Of a DNA stretch of 64,000 nucleotides, positions 35,858 to 47,863 are shown piece by piece; position 1 is the first letter of the stretch; every line of letters begins with the position of its first letter. The notes beneath the pieces were generated by a model, which was not told where the DNA came from, did no database searches, and saw nothing but the letters and a program-made list of their open reading frames with translations. Origin of the DNA: Letharia columbiana (taxonomy: Eukaryota > Ascomycota > Lecanoromycetes > Lecanorales > Parmeliaceae); contig NW_023501108.1 of NCBI RefSeq assembly GCF_014066305.1, forward strand, positions 28,501-92,500, given 5' to 3'. A program made the position numbers and the translations under genes.

Positions 35858-37661
35858 TTAGTATATATAAAAGAATAAGATAGAGCTAAACTAGAAAATC
35901 TTAAATTTGTATATATAGCTAATTATAAATTCGTTAGATCTACGCTTTTTAATTAGATATCGTAGATAAATAAATTAGTATTTATAACTATTAAAAATCT
36001 ATATATAGAAGTCTTATACTCTAAAATAACTAGCTCTCTATAAATGCTATTTCTTTATAATTTCGTAAATTATAGAGCTTGATTTACGCTTTCTAACGCT
36101 ATAAAAATAATAAAGTTTAATCTACTATTAATAAATTAAACTAATATTTAAATATCGTAGTTATATTAAATACGTTCGAGACGAAATCGAATAATAATTC
36201 TTTCATCTATTTATGTAATTATTATTTCTCTATTACTCTATTAATTCTATTAATTTCATTAATATAAATATATTTACTCTCTCTACCCCTCGCTCTCATA
36301 TTACTAGGTCTATAAGATATATATATCTCTATTATTCGCCTTTTAGAGCCTCCTATTAACGCCCTTAAGCTACCTCTCGACGAATTTATTACTATTAATA
36401 ATCGAGGCCGTAAGCGAGCTTAATAGCTATTTATTACTACTTATAAACGCGTTAAAAGGCCCTTAAAAAGAGCTCGAACGAATATATTCTTCTTTATAGA
36501 TTCCTTCTAAGCTAGCGATAGATGAGTTAAACTAATATTTAAATATTATAATTATACTAAACGCGTCTAGAATCGAATAATAATCCTTTCACCTATTTAT
36601 ATAATTATTCTTCTTTTACTATTCTATTAATTCTATTAATTCCATTAATATAAATATATTTATTCTCGATATCCTCGCACTTAGTTAAATAAGAGAAGAA
36701 TCTATAGTAGGCGAATACGAAGAATATTACGGAGAAATTAAGCGGTAATAAGATTCTTAATATTAAGAATACGACTTAGCTCTTTAAGATTTCACGTTAT
36801 ATACTCTTTACGATTTTATATTAAATTATTACTTAGTAAGCGAAGAATACTACTATAACTTAGTCTATTATCTCTATTATATTAAAAAGTAAGAGAAGAA
36901 ACTATAATAGATAAATACGGAGAATACTACGAAGAATACTATAAAGAATATTACGAAGAAATTAAGCGGTAATAAGACTCTTAGTATTAAGAATACGACT
37001 TAGCTCTTTAAGATCTTACGTTATATACTTTTTATAATTTTATATTAAATTATTATTTAGTAAGTAAAGAATACTACTATAATTTAGTCTATTATTTCTA
37101 CTATATTAAGAAGTAAGAGAAGAAACTATAATAGATAAATGCGAAGAATACTATAAAGAAACTAAGCGGTAATAAGACTATTATCGTTAAGAATACGACT
37201 TAGCTCTTTAAGATTTCACGTTATATACTCTTTACGATTCTATATTAAATTATTACTTCGAAACGATATATATTTAGATGAATTAAAACCGTTCGATATT
37301 TATAGCTATTTTATTATTCGAAAAATTTTATTACGATAGAAGATATTATGAAATTCATACTACTAATTAATACGTTATCTTTATTTCTTTTTAATATTTT
37401 AATACTTCTTATTATAAGAATATAGTCTTTCTCTATTTTTTATAGATAATTATTATATCTTTCTAATTAAATCTTAATACGCCTCTCTTCGTATATATAT
37501 ATCTATATACTATATAGATTAAATTAATTTTATAGTAATAGAAGTAGATTAAAAACGTATAGTAAGCGATTAGAGTTCGATTTAACTTAGAGCTAGAGCT
37601 AAAATTCAATTTAACTTAGAAAAATCTAACTTTATAAATTTAATTTATAAGCCTTTACTTA
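35858..37661 (+). mobile_element. R1 long form, second copy (1.8 kb), fully RIPed
   Basis: Collinear with 19790-22298: 5' tip at 35858, the duplicated TCGAATAATAAT block near 36190 and 36565, a shortened tandem array (units starting near 36688, 36891, 37115; ends near 37257), then the AACGATATATATTTA segment and the 3' end GCCTTTACTTA at 37661. The whole array here is RIPed, unlike its counterpart at 20588-21200. Confidence 0.6.
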
Positions 37662-38130
37662 TATTAAATAAAAGAGTAAAAATTTAAATTTTAAAAATAA
37701 AAGAATTTTTTTTTTATTATTATTATAAAGAAGTCTTAATATAAATATTTATTTTAAAGATAAAATATTTTAATAATAAATAATTAATTTTATAATTAAT
37801 TTTAATTTTAATTTTTAATTAAATTAATTTTAGAGAAGATAAATAGAGCTTTTAATTATTAAGATAATTAAAATAATATTAATAATATTATATTATATTT
37901 ATATTATTAAAAATAAAATATTAAATATATTAAAATAATTAAATAATTAAATATTAATTTATAAAATATATAAATATTTATATATATAAAATAGATAATT
38001 AATAATAATTAATAATTAATAATTTTAATAATATATAATATATTATATAATAATCGAAGAAGTTAATATTATAATATTTCTCGATAATCTTAAAAATTAT
38101 ATTTTTTAAATCTTAATATATTATATTTTA

Positions 38131-38577
38131 CGAGTAAAGGCCTATGAATTAAATTCATAATCATTTTTTTAATTAGGGCTATCGAGTAAGTAGGTGAGCG
38201 ATCTTTAGTGAGCGAACTTTGGTGAGCGAACTTTGGTGAGCGATATTTGAATTCCTTGCGCTTTAATAATTATAAGACTAAATTTCAAAATTCTTAAAAA
38301 TTCGGAAAGCACAAACAGCGTTTCAAAAATTAAAAAAAATCTCAAAATTTTAATAGAACAAAAAAGTTATTCTATGTGTCAATAATGTACACCTATTTTT
38401 TTGATGAGGGAGGCGCGGGAGGGCGAGATTTTGATGGTTGCGGACGCTAATTTATCTACCCGCGATGACTTAGCCGGTCTAACCAAAGAGCGTAGCGAAC
38501 CCGAATTTATGATTGGCTGCACATACAAATTCAAGGTTTTCAAGCTCAGCCCTACCTTATTCTGTTATATATACTGA
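38131..38577 (-). mobile_element. 447-bp R1 short form, almost un-RIPed Helitron-like element
   Basis: On the minus strand it starts TCAGTATATATAACAGAATA and ends GGCCTTTACTCG. An 8-bp-stem palindrome TATGAATT/AATTCATA sits at 38143-38159, 12 bases from the 3' end. The element sits between A (38130) and T (38578) with no duplication, and the uninterrupted site exists at 32646/32647. 5'-TC, terminal hairpin, A|T insertion and no duplication are Helitron traits; the terminal CTCG departs from CTRR. It has normal CA/TG content, so it inserted after its flanks were RIPed or was too short to be hit. It has no gene. Confidence 0.55.
38191..38243 (-). repeat. 14-bp tandem repeat in R1 short, 4 units
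   Basis: Units of GTGAGCGAACTTTG (plus strand) from about 38197 to 38243, with edge variants GTGAGCGATCTTTA and GTGAGCGATATTTG. RIPed R1 copies keep the same spacing as ATAAATAAACTTTA-type units near 33495 and 39415. Confidence 0.75.
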
Positions 38578-40869
38578 TATATATTAGTTTTTAAATCTAT
38601 ACTTAATATTTAAAATTAATTATTTATTTAATTTTATTAAATTTATAAAAAAAAATTAATAAAAAAAATAAAAAGAGTATTAAGACTTTTAAATACTCGT
38701 TTTAAAGTCTTAAAATAATATAAGAATTTTTAATATTTTATTTATATTATTTTAAGATTAATAATTTATTTATATTATTTTAAAATTTTAAAATAATTTA
38801 AAAAATTTTAATATTTTATTTATATTATTTCGAGATTAATAATTTATTTATATTATTTTAAAATTTTAAAATAATATAAAAAATTTTAATTAATTTAAAT
38901 TTTTATATAATATAAAAGTTTTTTATTTATATTAATTTCGAGACTTTAAATAAAATAAAAATTTTAATTTAATATTTTTTATATAAGAATTAGATAGCGA
39001 TAGCTCTTTCGTTAATAAATATAAATTAAAAAAATAAATTATTATTATAAAATATATTTATTTATTAATAATTATTAAAAATATAGTTTAATATCTATAT
39101 TAGAAAGTATAAAAATATTTAATATTACTTTATTTACTTTTAAATTTATAATTTATTAAAAATAAAATATTAAATATATTAGAATAATTAAAAAACTAAT
39201 TTTTAATTTATAAAATATATAAATATTTATATATATAAAATAGATTATTAATAATAACTAATAATTATTAGTTTTAATAATATATAATATATTATATAAT
39301 AATTAAAAAGATTAATATTATAATATATATTAACAAAAATTTATAAATTAAATTTTTAATTATTTTTTTAATTAGAGTTATTAAATAAATAGATAAATAA
39401 TCTTTAATAAATAAATTTTAATAAAAGATATCTAAATTTCTTACGCTTTAATAATTATAAGATTAAATTTAATAATTAATTTTTCTTTAAAGACTTATAT
39501 TTTATTCTATAATTTAAAAAAAATAAAAATTAATAAAAAATAAAAAAGTTATTTAATATATTAATAATATATATTTATTTATTTTATAATTAATAATTAT
39601 AAATATTAATTTATTTATTTATAATAATTTAATTACTTTAACTAAAAAATATAATAACTTTAAATTTATTATTTATTATATATATAAATTTAAGATTTTT
39701 ATATTTTATTTTATTTTATTTTATTATATATATTAATATAAAAGATAAATTTTTATTAATATAATATTTTTAAATTATCTTAATATCTTTAATATCTATT
39801 AATTTTTTAATTTTTTAATAGAATATTATTTATTATTTTAAATATTAATAAATAATAAATTTTTATAAATAAAGATTTAAACTATATCGAGTTAATTTTA
39901 AAATTTAATAAAAAAAAATTTATACGCTTAAATCTTTAATATATTATTAATATATATAAAAAAATAAAATAGAGCTAATTTAAAAAATCTTAAATTTATA
40001 TATATAATTAATTATAAATTTAAAATTATTATATTCTTTAATTAGATTAATTAATTTATTATAAATAAATAAATAAAGATTTATAAATTTTTTTTAATTA
40101 AAGTTATTAAGTAAATAAATAAATAATCTTTAATAAATAAACTTTAATAAATAATATTTAAATTTTTTACGCTTTAATAATTATAAGATTAATTTAAAAA
40201 TTCTTTTTTTATTTAAAAGTCTATATTTTATTCTATAATTTAAAAAATAAATTTTAAATTTTAATAGAAAATAAAAAAGTTATTCTAAAATTAAATAATA
40301 TATATTTATTTTTTAATTAAGATTATTTAGCTATTTTATTTTTTTAATAATAATAAATATTAATTTATTTATTTATAATAATTTAATCGATTTAATTAAA
40401 AAGCGTAATAACTTTAAATTTATAATTAATTATATATATAAATTTAAATTTTTTAAATTTAACTTTATTTTATTTTTTTATATATATTAATAAATTAATA
40501 TTTATAATTATTAAAAAAATAGATATATATTATTAATATATATTATAATATTAGCTTCTTCTACTATTATATATATATTATATATTATTAAAATTAATAA
40601 TTATTAATTATTATTAATTATCTATTTTATATATATAAATATTTATATATCTTATAAATTAATAATTAATCTTTTAATTAATCTTTAATATATTTAATAT
40701 TTTACTTTTAATAGATTATAAGCTTAAAAGCGAGTAGAATAATATCGAATATTCTTATATTTTCTAATATAAATATTAAATTAAATCTTTAATAATTATT
40801 TATAAATAGATATATCTTATAGTAATAGTCTATTTTTTTAACTTATAATTATTAACGAGAGAGCTATAT

Positions 40870-43800
40870 ATAATTATTTAAAACTAATAAATTTATTCTT
40901 ATAAAAAATAAAATTAAGATTTGTAATATTATAAATAAAAGAAAGCTCGATACTCTCGCTCTTTACTATTAGCTTTATATTAATATTTATAATACTAATA
41001 ATTCTTATTTAATATAAATCTATATTATATTTAATAAGAAGCTTATTATAAAAGACTTCGTTTATCTCTACTACGATAATAAAGTAATTATAGATATTAT
41101 TATAATCTATTATTTATGTAATATAAATATATAAGATGTTAAGCTTTAAGTAGTTTTTAGATAGCGTTAATTTATTTATACTAGTAAGACGCGAGAGAGC
41201 GTTTAATATAATATATTTCTTATTAAACTTATATTTTATATTAAGGCGAAATTAATAAAGAAATTAAAAAGTATATATAAGTTATATATTTAGTCTTATC
41301 GTAGATATTATAGAAGTAATAGAAGATTACTTTATAATATCGAGGATAGCTAAATAATTAATTTAAATAATAATAAATCACTTAAACGACTTTATAAGAT
41401 ATCGAACCTTCTTAATAATCTATATAAATCCTACTATCTTAAGTTTTATAAATTAATAGTTCTTCTCGGCGAAAGTTAATATTCTTAATAAGTATATAAT
41501 TAACTCTATGGCAGTCCTAGGTGGCTATTTAATATCAGCTATAACAATATATTCCTTTTTAATATGAAATACCTATACGCCGAAACCTTATTCCCTAGTA
41601 ACATATGGGCTTTCAAACTATTAACAAGATGGATTTCCTTTTAAATACGATAGAGAACCTTACTATCGTCTACCTTACTAATAGGAATATATATTAAAAT
41701 AAGAACGTATTCATTAGTGTTATATATAATTAAATCTAAGTTCTTAATACGAAGAGATAAGATTATTCTTCGAATTTCTATAAGAGGTAGTAATATTAAT
41801 AGTTATAGTTTATTTACTAGAATAACTCTATAGCCGGTATTAATATAAATCTTCTTATCTATAATATTAAGCTATAAACGTATAAAGATATAAGCGTAAT
41901 TTCACCCTCGAAAAATAACTCTTATATCTAGATTAGACTTTTTAATAGAATTAAAGTTAATAATTTTAATAGAATTAAAGTCTTAATAATAGGAGACTTC
42001 TAATTAGTAAATAGAAGGCTTTTATTTAGCTATAAAAGACTTTTATATATAATTCTTTTATAAATACTTATAGAGTTTTATTTTAGATATAAATAACGTA
42101 TTATAGTTTTAATAGATTATATAAATATCGACGAAGTTAGTATAAACCTCTTTATATAACTATTCTTCGTAATTATTAATAGAGCTTTTCTTAGATAATT
42201 CGCCTTAATAAGTTTTTTATACTTTATTATACTTTTAAGAGACGTTAAATTAATTCTCATTAGTATAATTAGCTTAATTATAAGCTATTTAATCGTTATA
42301 ATTAGCTTAGTAAATAGCGGTCTAACTATAGTAAACGCTTTATAACTACTATAACTACTTACCTCTATTACTTTAATAATTATAATCGTCTTATCTTAAA
42401 AATCTTCTATCTTAAAAAGAGTTTAATTATTTAAATTAATTCGAGAATATCGAATTTAACGTGCTTAGAGGATCGGCGATTTAAAGATATAACGATATAA
42501 TAAATAGATAATTACTTTATGAAGCGTATTACTAATTTAATTAATAACTATATTATTAATTATTATAAGCGTATTATCTTTTATTATAAGATCTATTTTA
42601 ATAGCTAAAAGGTTATCGCGAATAGGACTAAAATTAAAAGAAGTTAAATAATTAATTTTTATAATTTTATTAATCTTAACGATTAGTATTTAGTTAATCT
42701 TATTAAAGATCTTATTAAAAGATTTAATTATTATATTATTATTATAATAATTAATTTTATTAAAGCCTTTAATAAAATAGTTTAAATATCTTAAATTATA
42801 TATCTTTTTTTAATTTAAGTATTTAAATAAATAAAGAAATTAATATTATAATAGATAACGGGTTTATAAAAGTATATAAGTCTACTATAATATCTTAATA
42901 GATAAATATTAATTAATTTTTAATATTATCTATATTAATAGATTTAATATAATAAATAACTACTTATATATAATCTAAAGGCTCTCTTTTATTATATATA
43001 TTTATTAGAATATACTTCTTAATAATAAAATAAGCGAGTATTATTTTAATTAATTCCTTAAATTATCTTAGTAGTATCTTATATTATCTCTTAATATCGT
43101 TATTTACTCGTAGGCTAAGCTTCTTAAAATCTAATAACTTAATAATATATTATAATAACGCTATATCTCTTAATACTATATTAAGATTAACTTTAATTAT
43201 AAGAAAATCTTTTATAATAGCTATATCTCGTAGCTATTTTATAAAAAGAATAACGCTATAAAAGTAGATATCTTTATTAATTATAACGATCTCGCTTTCT
43301 TCGTAAGATTTATTAAGATAAAAATTAAAGTAATTAAAATTCGATAGATTCTATTAATTTAAAAGCGCTTAACGAGATAGATAGCTTCTTAAATAAATCT
43401 TATAACTTTAATTATTCTATAAGGCTTATAAGATTAGATAATATTTATAAATTCTATAATATTTAAATAATAGCTTTTTAAATAGTATTATTAATATCTT
43501 ATTAAAACTATTAATAATTAAGAGAAGGGTTTAGAGCTATAATATTATTAAAAATTATAATCTTTATAGAGATCTCGAATATAGAAGAAGAATATCTACT
43601 AGATAAGCTTATTAATATAAAGCTTTTTATTTAAGTAAGATTTAAAGATTTTTATATAGCTAATAAGAGAGAGCTTAGTAAAGATAAATTTAATAAGATA
43701 ATATTAATTAAAAAAGGCTTTAATAGCTTTATTAGCTATATAGTAAAATTATTAAAATCTTTATTTATCTTATAAAAGAAAGACTTATTAATAGTCTAAT

Positions 43801-44447
43801 CTAGTAATTATAATATTAATAACTTAAATTCTAAAGAATTAAATCTAGTTCTTACTTTATTATTTTATAATATAAATAAAGATTTTAATAGTTTTAGAGA
43901 CTTAAGAGTATAAGTAATAAAATATTAGATTATAGATACTATCGAAGGCTTTAATAGATTAAGATATAAATATACTATTTTAATAAAGTCGTCGATCTAA
44001 AAGGCTAATATAATTATTTTTTAATTAATATAAATATAAATAGCGTCGATATTAAAAAGATATTCTATTAAATTAAAATTACTTATTAAATTAATAAGAT
44101 AGTAAAGACTTTAATTAATAAATAAAAGAGCGTTAACGAAAGGCTTAGATAATAGAATAACTATAAAGAATTAAGTAAATAAAATACTATTAAATAAATA
44201 TATAATGATAGAAAAGCTTCTAGATTATTCGATAGTTAATTAATATCGAATAATAATATTACTATTATATTATAAGAGTAATATAAAAATATAGATATAA
44301 GAGTAGTATATAATAAAGATAATTATTCTTCTATTAAGAAGTAACTACTCATAATGCTAAGCTAAGGTTCTTGTTAAGGTACCTTCTTAGCAGGTACGAA
44401 GGTAGGTAAAATCATATATTTATGCAGTCACGACAGCTTACTGTGAC
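40870..44447 (-). mobile_element. Ty3/Gypsy family B fragment, minus strand, internally deleted and 3'-truncated
   Basis: Reads on the minus strand from its 5' LTR tip at 44447. It matches 47759-50575 of the full family B element, then jumps at 41588-41597 to about 52262 and continues to about 52990, where it is cut at 40870. The jump removes ~1.7 kb including the reverse-transcriptase catalytic box. Patches at 41510-41720 and in the LTR keep CA and TG, whereas the body is RIPed. Confidence 0.8.
44271..44447 (-). repeat. 5' LTR of Gypsy family B fragment
   Basis: The minus strand starts TGTCACAGTAAGCTGTCGTG, and matches the RIPed 3' LTR at 54623-54801 throughout. The outer half is nearly un-RIPed (GTACCTGCTAAGAAGGTACC, GATTTTACCTACC); the inner half is RIPed. 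The inner end is estimated from comparison. Confidence 0.75.
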
Positions 44448-44560
44448 AAGAAATCTCATTTTTAAGAAAGACGTTTTCTAAGAAAGACGTTTCTTAAGTA
44501 GTAAAAAGATGATTTTTCTTCTACGGGATCTAGTTATTTAAATATATATATTAAGCCATA
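44448..44560. other. Low-RIP junction sequence between Gypsy LTR and Copia B
   Basis: Contains a near-duplicate AAGAAAGACGTTTTCTAAGAAAGACGTTTC (two ~14-bp units at about 44464-44494). The Copia-homologous frame becomes readable from about 44880. I see no LTR here for the Copia remnant. Confidence 0.45.
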
Positions 44561-44989
44561 TTAAGCTATTAGATACTAGCTTCTATTAAGTATATCTATT
44601 AAGTATAATTTATAATACTTTTCTCTTTATCTATAATTTTAAAAGAGAATTATTAAAAGAGATAAATAATTTTTATTAAAGATAAAGCTAATAACTTATT
44701 TAATTTTATTTAAATTCTTAAAAAAACTCGATTAATAGTCTTAGCTAATTTAAGATCTTTAGAAAAGTAATTATCTAATATATTTAGTAATAAAACTCTC
44801 TCTATAACCTCTATAATAACGTCTTTTAAATTTATTATTTACTTTATAAGTGATTATAACTCGATTCTAGCGATAAGTCGCTTATTTAATATCTTAAGAA
44901 TATATAAAAAACTCTCTCTAAATCCCTTAACGCTATTAATAAAAGCCTTCTCTTTTAAACTCTATAAATCTCGAATCTATAAAAAAACT

Positions 44990-45720
44990 ATATTAAACTC
45001 TTATTATAAAATATATTAGAAAATTATTATAAGAGAAGAAGTTAACTCGCTTATTATTAATAGAACTTAAACTCTAATAAATCTCTTATTAAATATATAT
45101 ATCTTAAAAGATTAATAAGTCTATAAGCTTAAGCGTAATTTTATAAAGAAGATTATATAATATAAAGCTCGCTAAATTATTTATAACTTTAAATAATAAG
45201 AAGAAATTAATTTTAACGAAATCTTCGTCTTTATTATTAAGCTTATAAGCTATAAAGCGATTTTTATATTAATAATTACTTTAAATTAAAAGCTTAAATA
45301 AATAAATATTAAAATTATCTTTTTATATAGTAATATTAAGAAGATAATTTATATTATTTAATCTATTAACTTTAAAATTAAAAATTAAAAGAATAAGATA
45401 TATAAGCTTATTAAGATATTTTATAATCTAAAGTAATCCTCTAAAATTTAATATAATATTCTTATAATTTATTTAAAGAAATTAGATTTTAAATTTATTA
45501 CTATTAATCTCTCTATATTTATTAATAATATTATTATTATCGCTATTTACGTAGATAATATTCTACTCGCGAGTTTTAATAAAATTAAAATATAGAATAT
45601 TAAAAATAAGCTTAATAAGAAGTTCGAAATAATTAATTTAAGATCTTATATCTATTATCTTAATATAATAATTATTAAAAATTATATTAATTAAATCTTA
45701 CGCCTTAATTAAAAAGACTA
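44990..45720 (+). pseudogene. Copia family B reverse transcriptase, RIP-inactivated
   Basis: Stop-tolerant translation gives the diagnostic Copia run: Glu-Glu-Val-Asn-Ser-Leu, LKRNPIKKI..YKAR, INFNETF, KAIFTL, FLYSNIKKTIYI, and IYVDNILLAS with the catalytic box at 45548-45559. The second catalytic Asp is AAT (Asn). Stops replace Gln and Trp. Divergence from the family A enzyme at the residue level shows a separate family. Confidence 0.8.
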
Positions 45721-45959
45721 TATTAAGAAATTTCTAGAGAAATATAATATATTAAGCTTTACGCTATTATCTACTCTTATTAATAATAATAAATTCTATA
45801 TCGCTAAAGATAATTTTATCTCTATTAATTAATCTCGCTATATTTATTAATTAACTATAAAATTACTTATATATATAATATTAGATATTTAATTTAATCT
45901 TATATTCGCCGTTTTAATAATCTCTAGATATATTTTAAATCTTAATAAATCTTATTAAA

Positions 45960-46480
45960 AGGCTATTAAGCGTATCTTTTAATATCTAAATAATATTAAA
46001 GATTAATAATTAATATTTAGAAGAGATCTAAAATTATTTATTAATTATATAAATATAAATTAGATAAATAATTAGAATACTTAATATTTTATTTTTAATT
46101 ATATTTTTAATATAAATAATATTATTATTAGTTAATTATCGAAACGATAGCTTATCGTAACACTATTCTCTTATAAAATCGAATATATCGATTAAATATA
46201 AGCTATTAAAGAGATAGTTTAACTATATAAACTTTTTAATTAATTTAATTTTAGCGCTAAATATATATAGACTATTATTATCTACTATAATAATTAAAAT
46301 ATTATAATTCTTATTAAAAATTCTTAATTTTATATATATATTAAATATATCGATATTTAATATTATTATATATAAGAATAAGTTATTACTAATATCGTTA
46401 CTCTTAAATATATCTCTATTAAATAATAAATAACTAATAAACTTATTAAGATACTATCTAAGAATAAATTTAAGAAGTTT
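45960..46480 (+). pseudogene. Copia family B RNase H, RIP-inactivated
   Basis: Contains a Ser-Tyr-Lys-Ile-Glu-Tyr-Ile segment (about 46165-46195) and YIKYIDI-stop-YYYI (46336-46372), the relic of the terminal RTKHIDIQYH(F/Y)I motif, followed by a decayed ADGLTKPL-like end near 46430-46460. Confidence 0.7.
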
Positions 46481-46855
46481 TATATATTAATTAAATTAAA
46501 ATATTATCTATAATATTACTTATTTAGAGAAGTCGACTTCGACTTTAAAGAAGCTATTTTATTAATCTTCGTAGTTTAAATAATCTATTTAAGTCGCCCG
46601 TCGAGCCTTAAACTTAATACTCTACGAACTCGCTATTCTATATCGAAATAGCTATTTCTTTAGCGCTATTACCGCTATCGCTATTAAATCTTTAAAGCTC
46701 TTTCGAAGTATTCTTATTTATATTACTACTACTATTAACTACTATTATTAAAAAATCAGATATCTAAAACGACTCTATAGAAGCTTTATAGCCGGTCATA
46801 ATATATAAAACGAAGAATTTCTTCTAATTATTTTATTCAGTTACCTTAGGGGAAA

Positions 46856-47758
46856 CACGCACTTTAGAAATTTTCGATTAACCTTTTATTCTTATATAGT
46901 TAAGAAACATACCTTATTGACTTAACACTCACTTTTCGAATTTCTATTAATATATTATATATGTCACATTCATATCAAATATATATCTAGCTTAGAGTAT
47001 TATTAATAGTTTAATATTAAGAATAGATAGCTATAAGAAACTTAAAGTATCTTATAAAATCGTTTTATTAATAGTAAATTAATAGATCGTTAATAGAGAA
47101 AAATAATACTTACTAAAACAACGCATTTATAATTATAATATCGATAGATATAGACGATAAAAAGTATAAATTAATATTATATAATATATATATATAATAT
47201 AGTTAACTTAGATATTCGCTATTATAAATAGCGTTTAAGCTAAAAAGTAGCTTAAATAATAATAACGAGATATTATGATTTTTCTAAATCTTAAATAAGA
47301 TTAAAAAGTATAAATATATTAATAATATAGGACTTATAGATATAAGAATAGAATTCTATTAATAGAATATTTATCTATTAAGTTTAGCGATAAAGGTATA
47401 TTAATTATTCTCTATATATTAAGTTTTCTCTAATTCTTCTCTATATCTAGAGATATTAGAGAATAAGTTTATTTAAGATATTCTTACGCTATCTTTTTAT
47501 TAGATAACTATATTAGCTATTATAATTATTATCTAACCCCTTATCGTAATTAATATAAAATATTTATTTTATAATTCTAATAATATTATCTTATTTTAAA
47601 AAGATTATATAAACGATATAATCTAGTTCTAAAGATGTTTTTAAAAACTAATTAAAAAATTTGTTTATAATATAATTAGCTTTATCTTTAATATAATTAA
47701 AATATTAAAATTAATTAGTTCGTAATTTATTTAAATATTATTATACTTATTCTTTATT
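46856..47758. other. Unassigned interval, first 130 bp low in RIP
   Basis: 46856-46990 keeps CA/TG (GGGGAAACACGCACTTTAG, CTTATTGACTTAACACTCAC, GTCACATTCATATC) and may be solo-repeat or original host DNA. 46991-47758 is RIPed with no recognisable family; a pyrimidine-rich word CTCTAATTCTTCTCTATATC occurs near 47430. Confidence 0.4.
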
Positions 47759-47863
47759 TAAGAACCTTAGCTTAGTATTATAAGTAGTTACTTCTTAGTA
47801 GAAGAATAATTATCTTTACTATATATTACTTATTATACTTATATTTCTATATTACTCTTATAA
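47759..47863 (+). repeat. 5' LTR of Gypsy family B, truncated
   Basis: Enters the LTR at AAGAACCTTAGCTTAGTATT and follows the 3' LTR to TATATTACTCTTATA. The first ~75 bp of the LTR are missing, so the left edge is a deletion or a nested break, not an original end. Confidence 0.75.

Larger units (their letters stand above)
37662..40869. repeat. ~3-kb R2/R1 composite block, copy 2
   Basis: Same order of R2 and R1 pieces as 32163-35325: R2 minus (to about 38080 and about 38600-39330), R1 minus (about 39340-39745), R1 plus tip (about 39960), R1 minus (about 40085-40490), then an R2 plus fragment (about 40550-40869). It is interrupted by the 447-bp R1 at 38131-38577 and cut at about 40870 by the Gypsy fragment. 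Confidence 0.65.
44561..46855 (+). mobile_element. Ty1/Copia remnant, family B, 3' half
   Basis: Only the reverse transcriptase, RNase H and 3' region remain. The frame shows the Copia start of reverse transcriptase (REEVNSL...RTQTLVNPP-like, about 45025-45110), YKAR, the Tyr-Val-Asp-Asn box at 45548-45559, and the KHIDI-like motif at 46336-46372. The 3' end TTTATTCAGTTA (about 46843-46855) and the preceding CTATTTTATATCGAAATAG block are shared with 30700-31003. The 5' half was lost. Confidence 0.8.

Noticed and set aside
38100..38600. TA or longer target duplication around the 447-bp R1
   Set aside because: Comparison with the empty site at 32646/32647 accounts for every flanking base without a duplicate.
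47000..47600. hAT transposase C-terminus on the minus strand
   Set aside because: A loosely similar Lys/Leu-rich frame exists, but the dimerisation motif expected at a hAT C-terminus is not visible.
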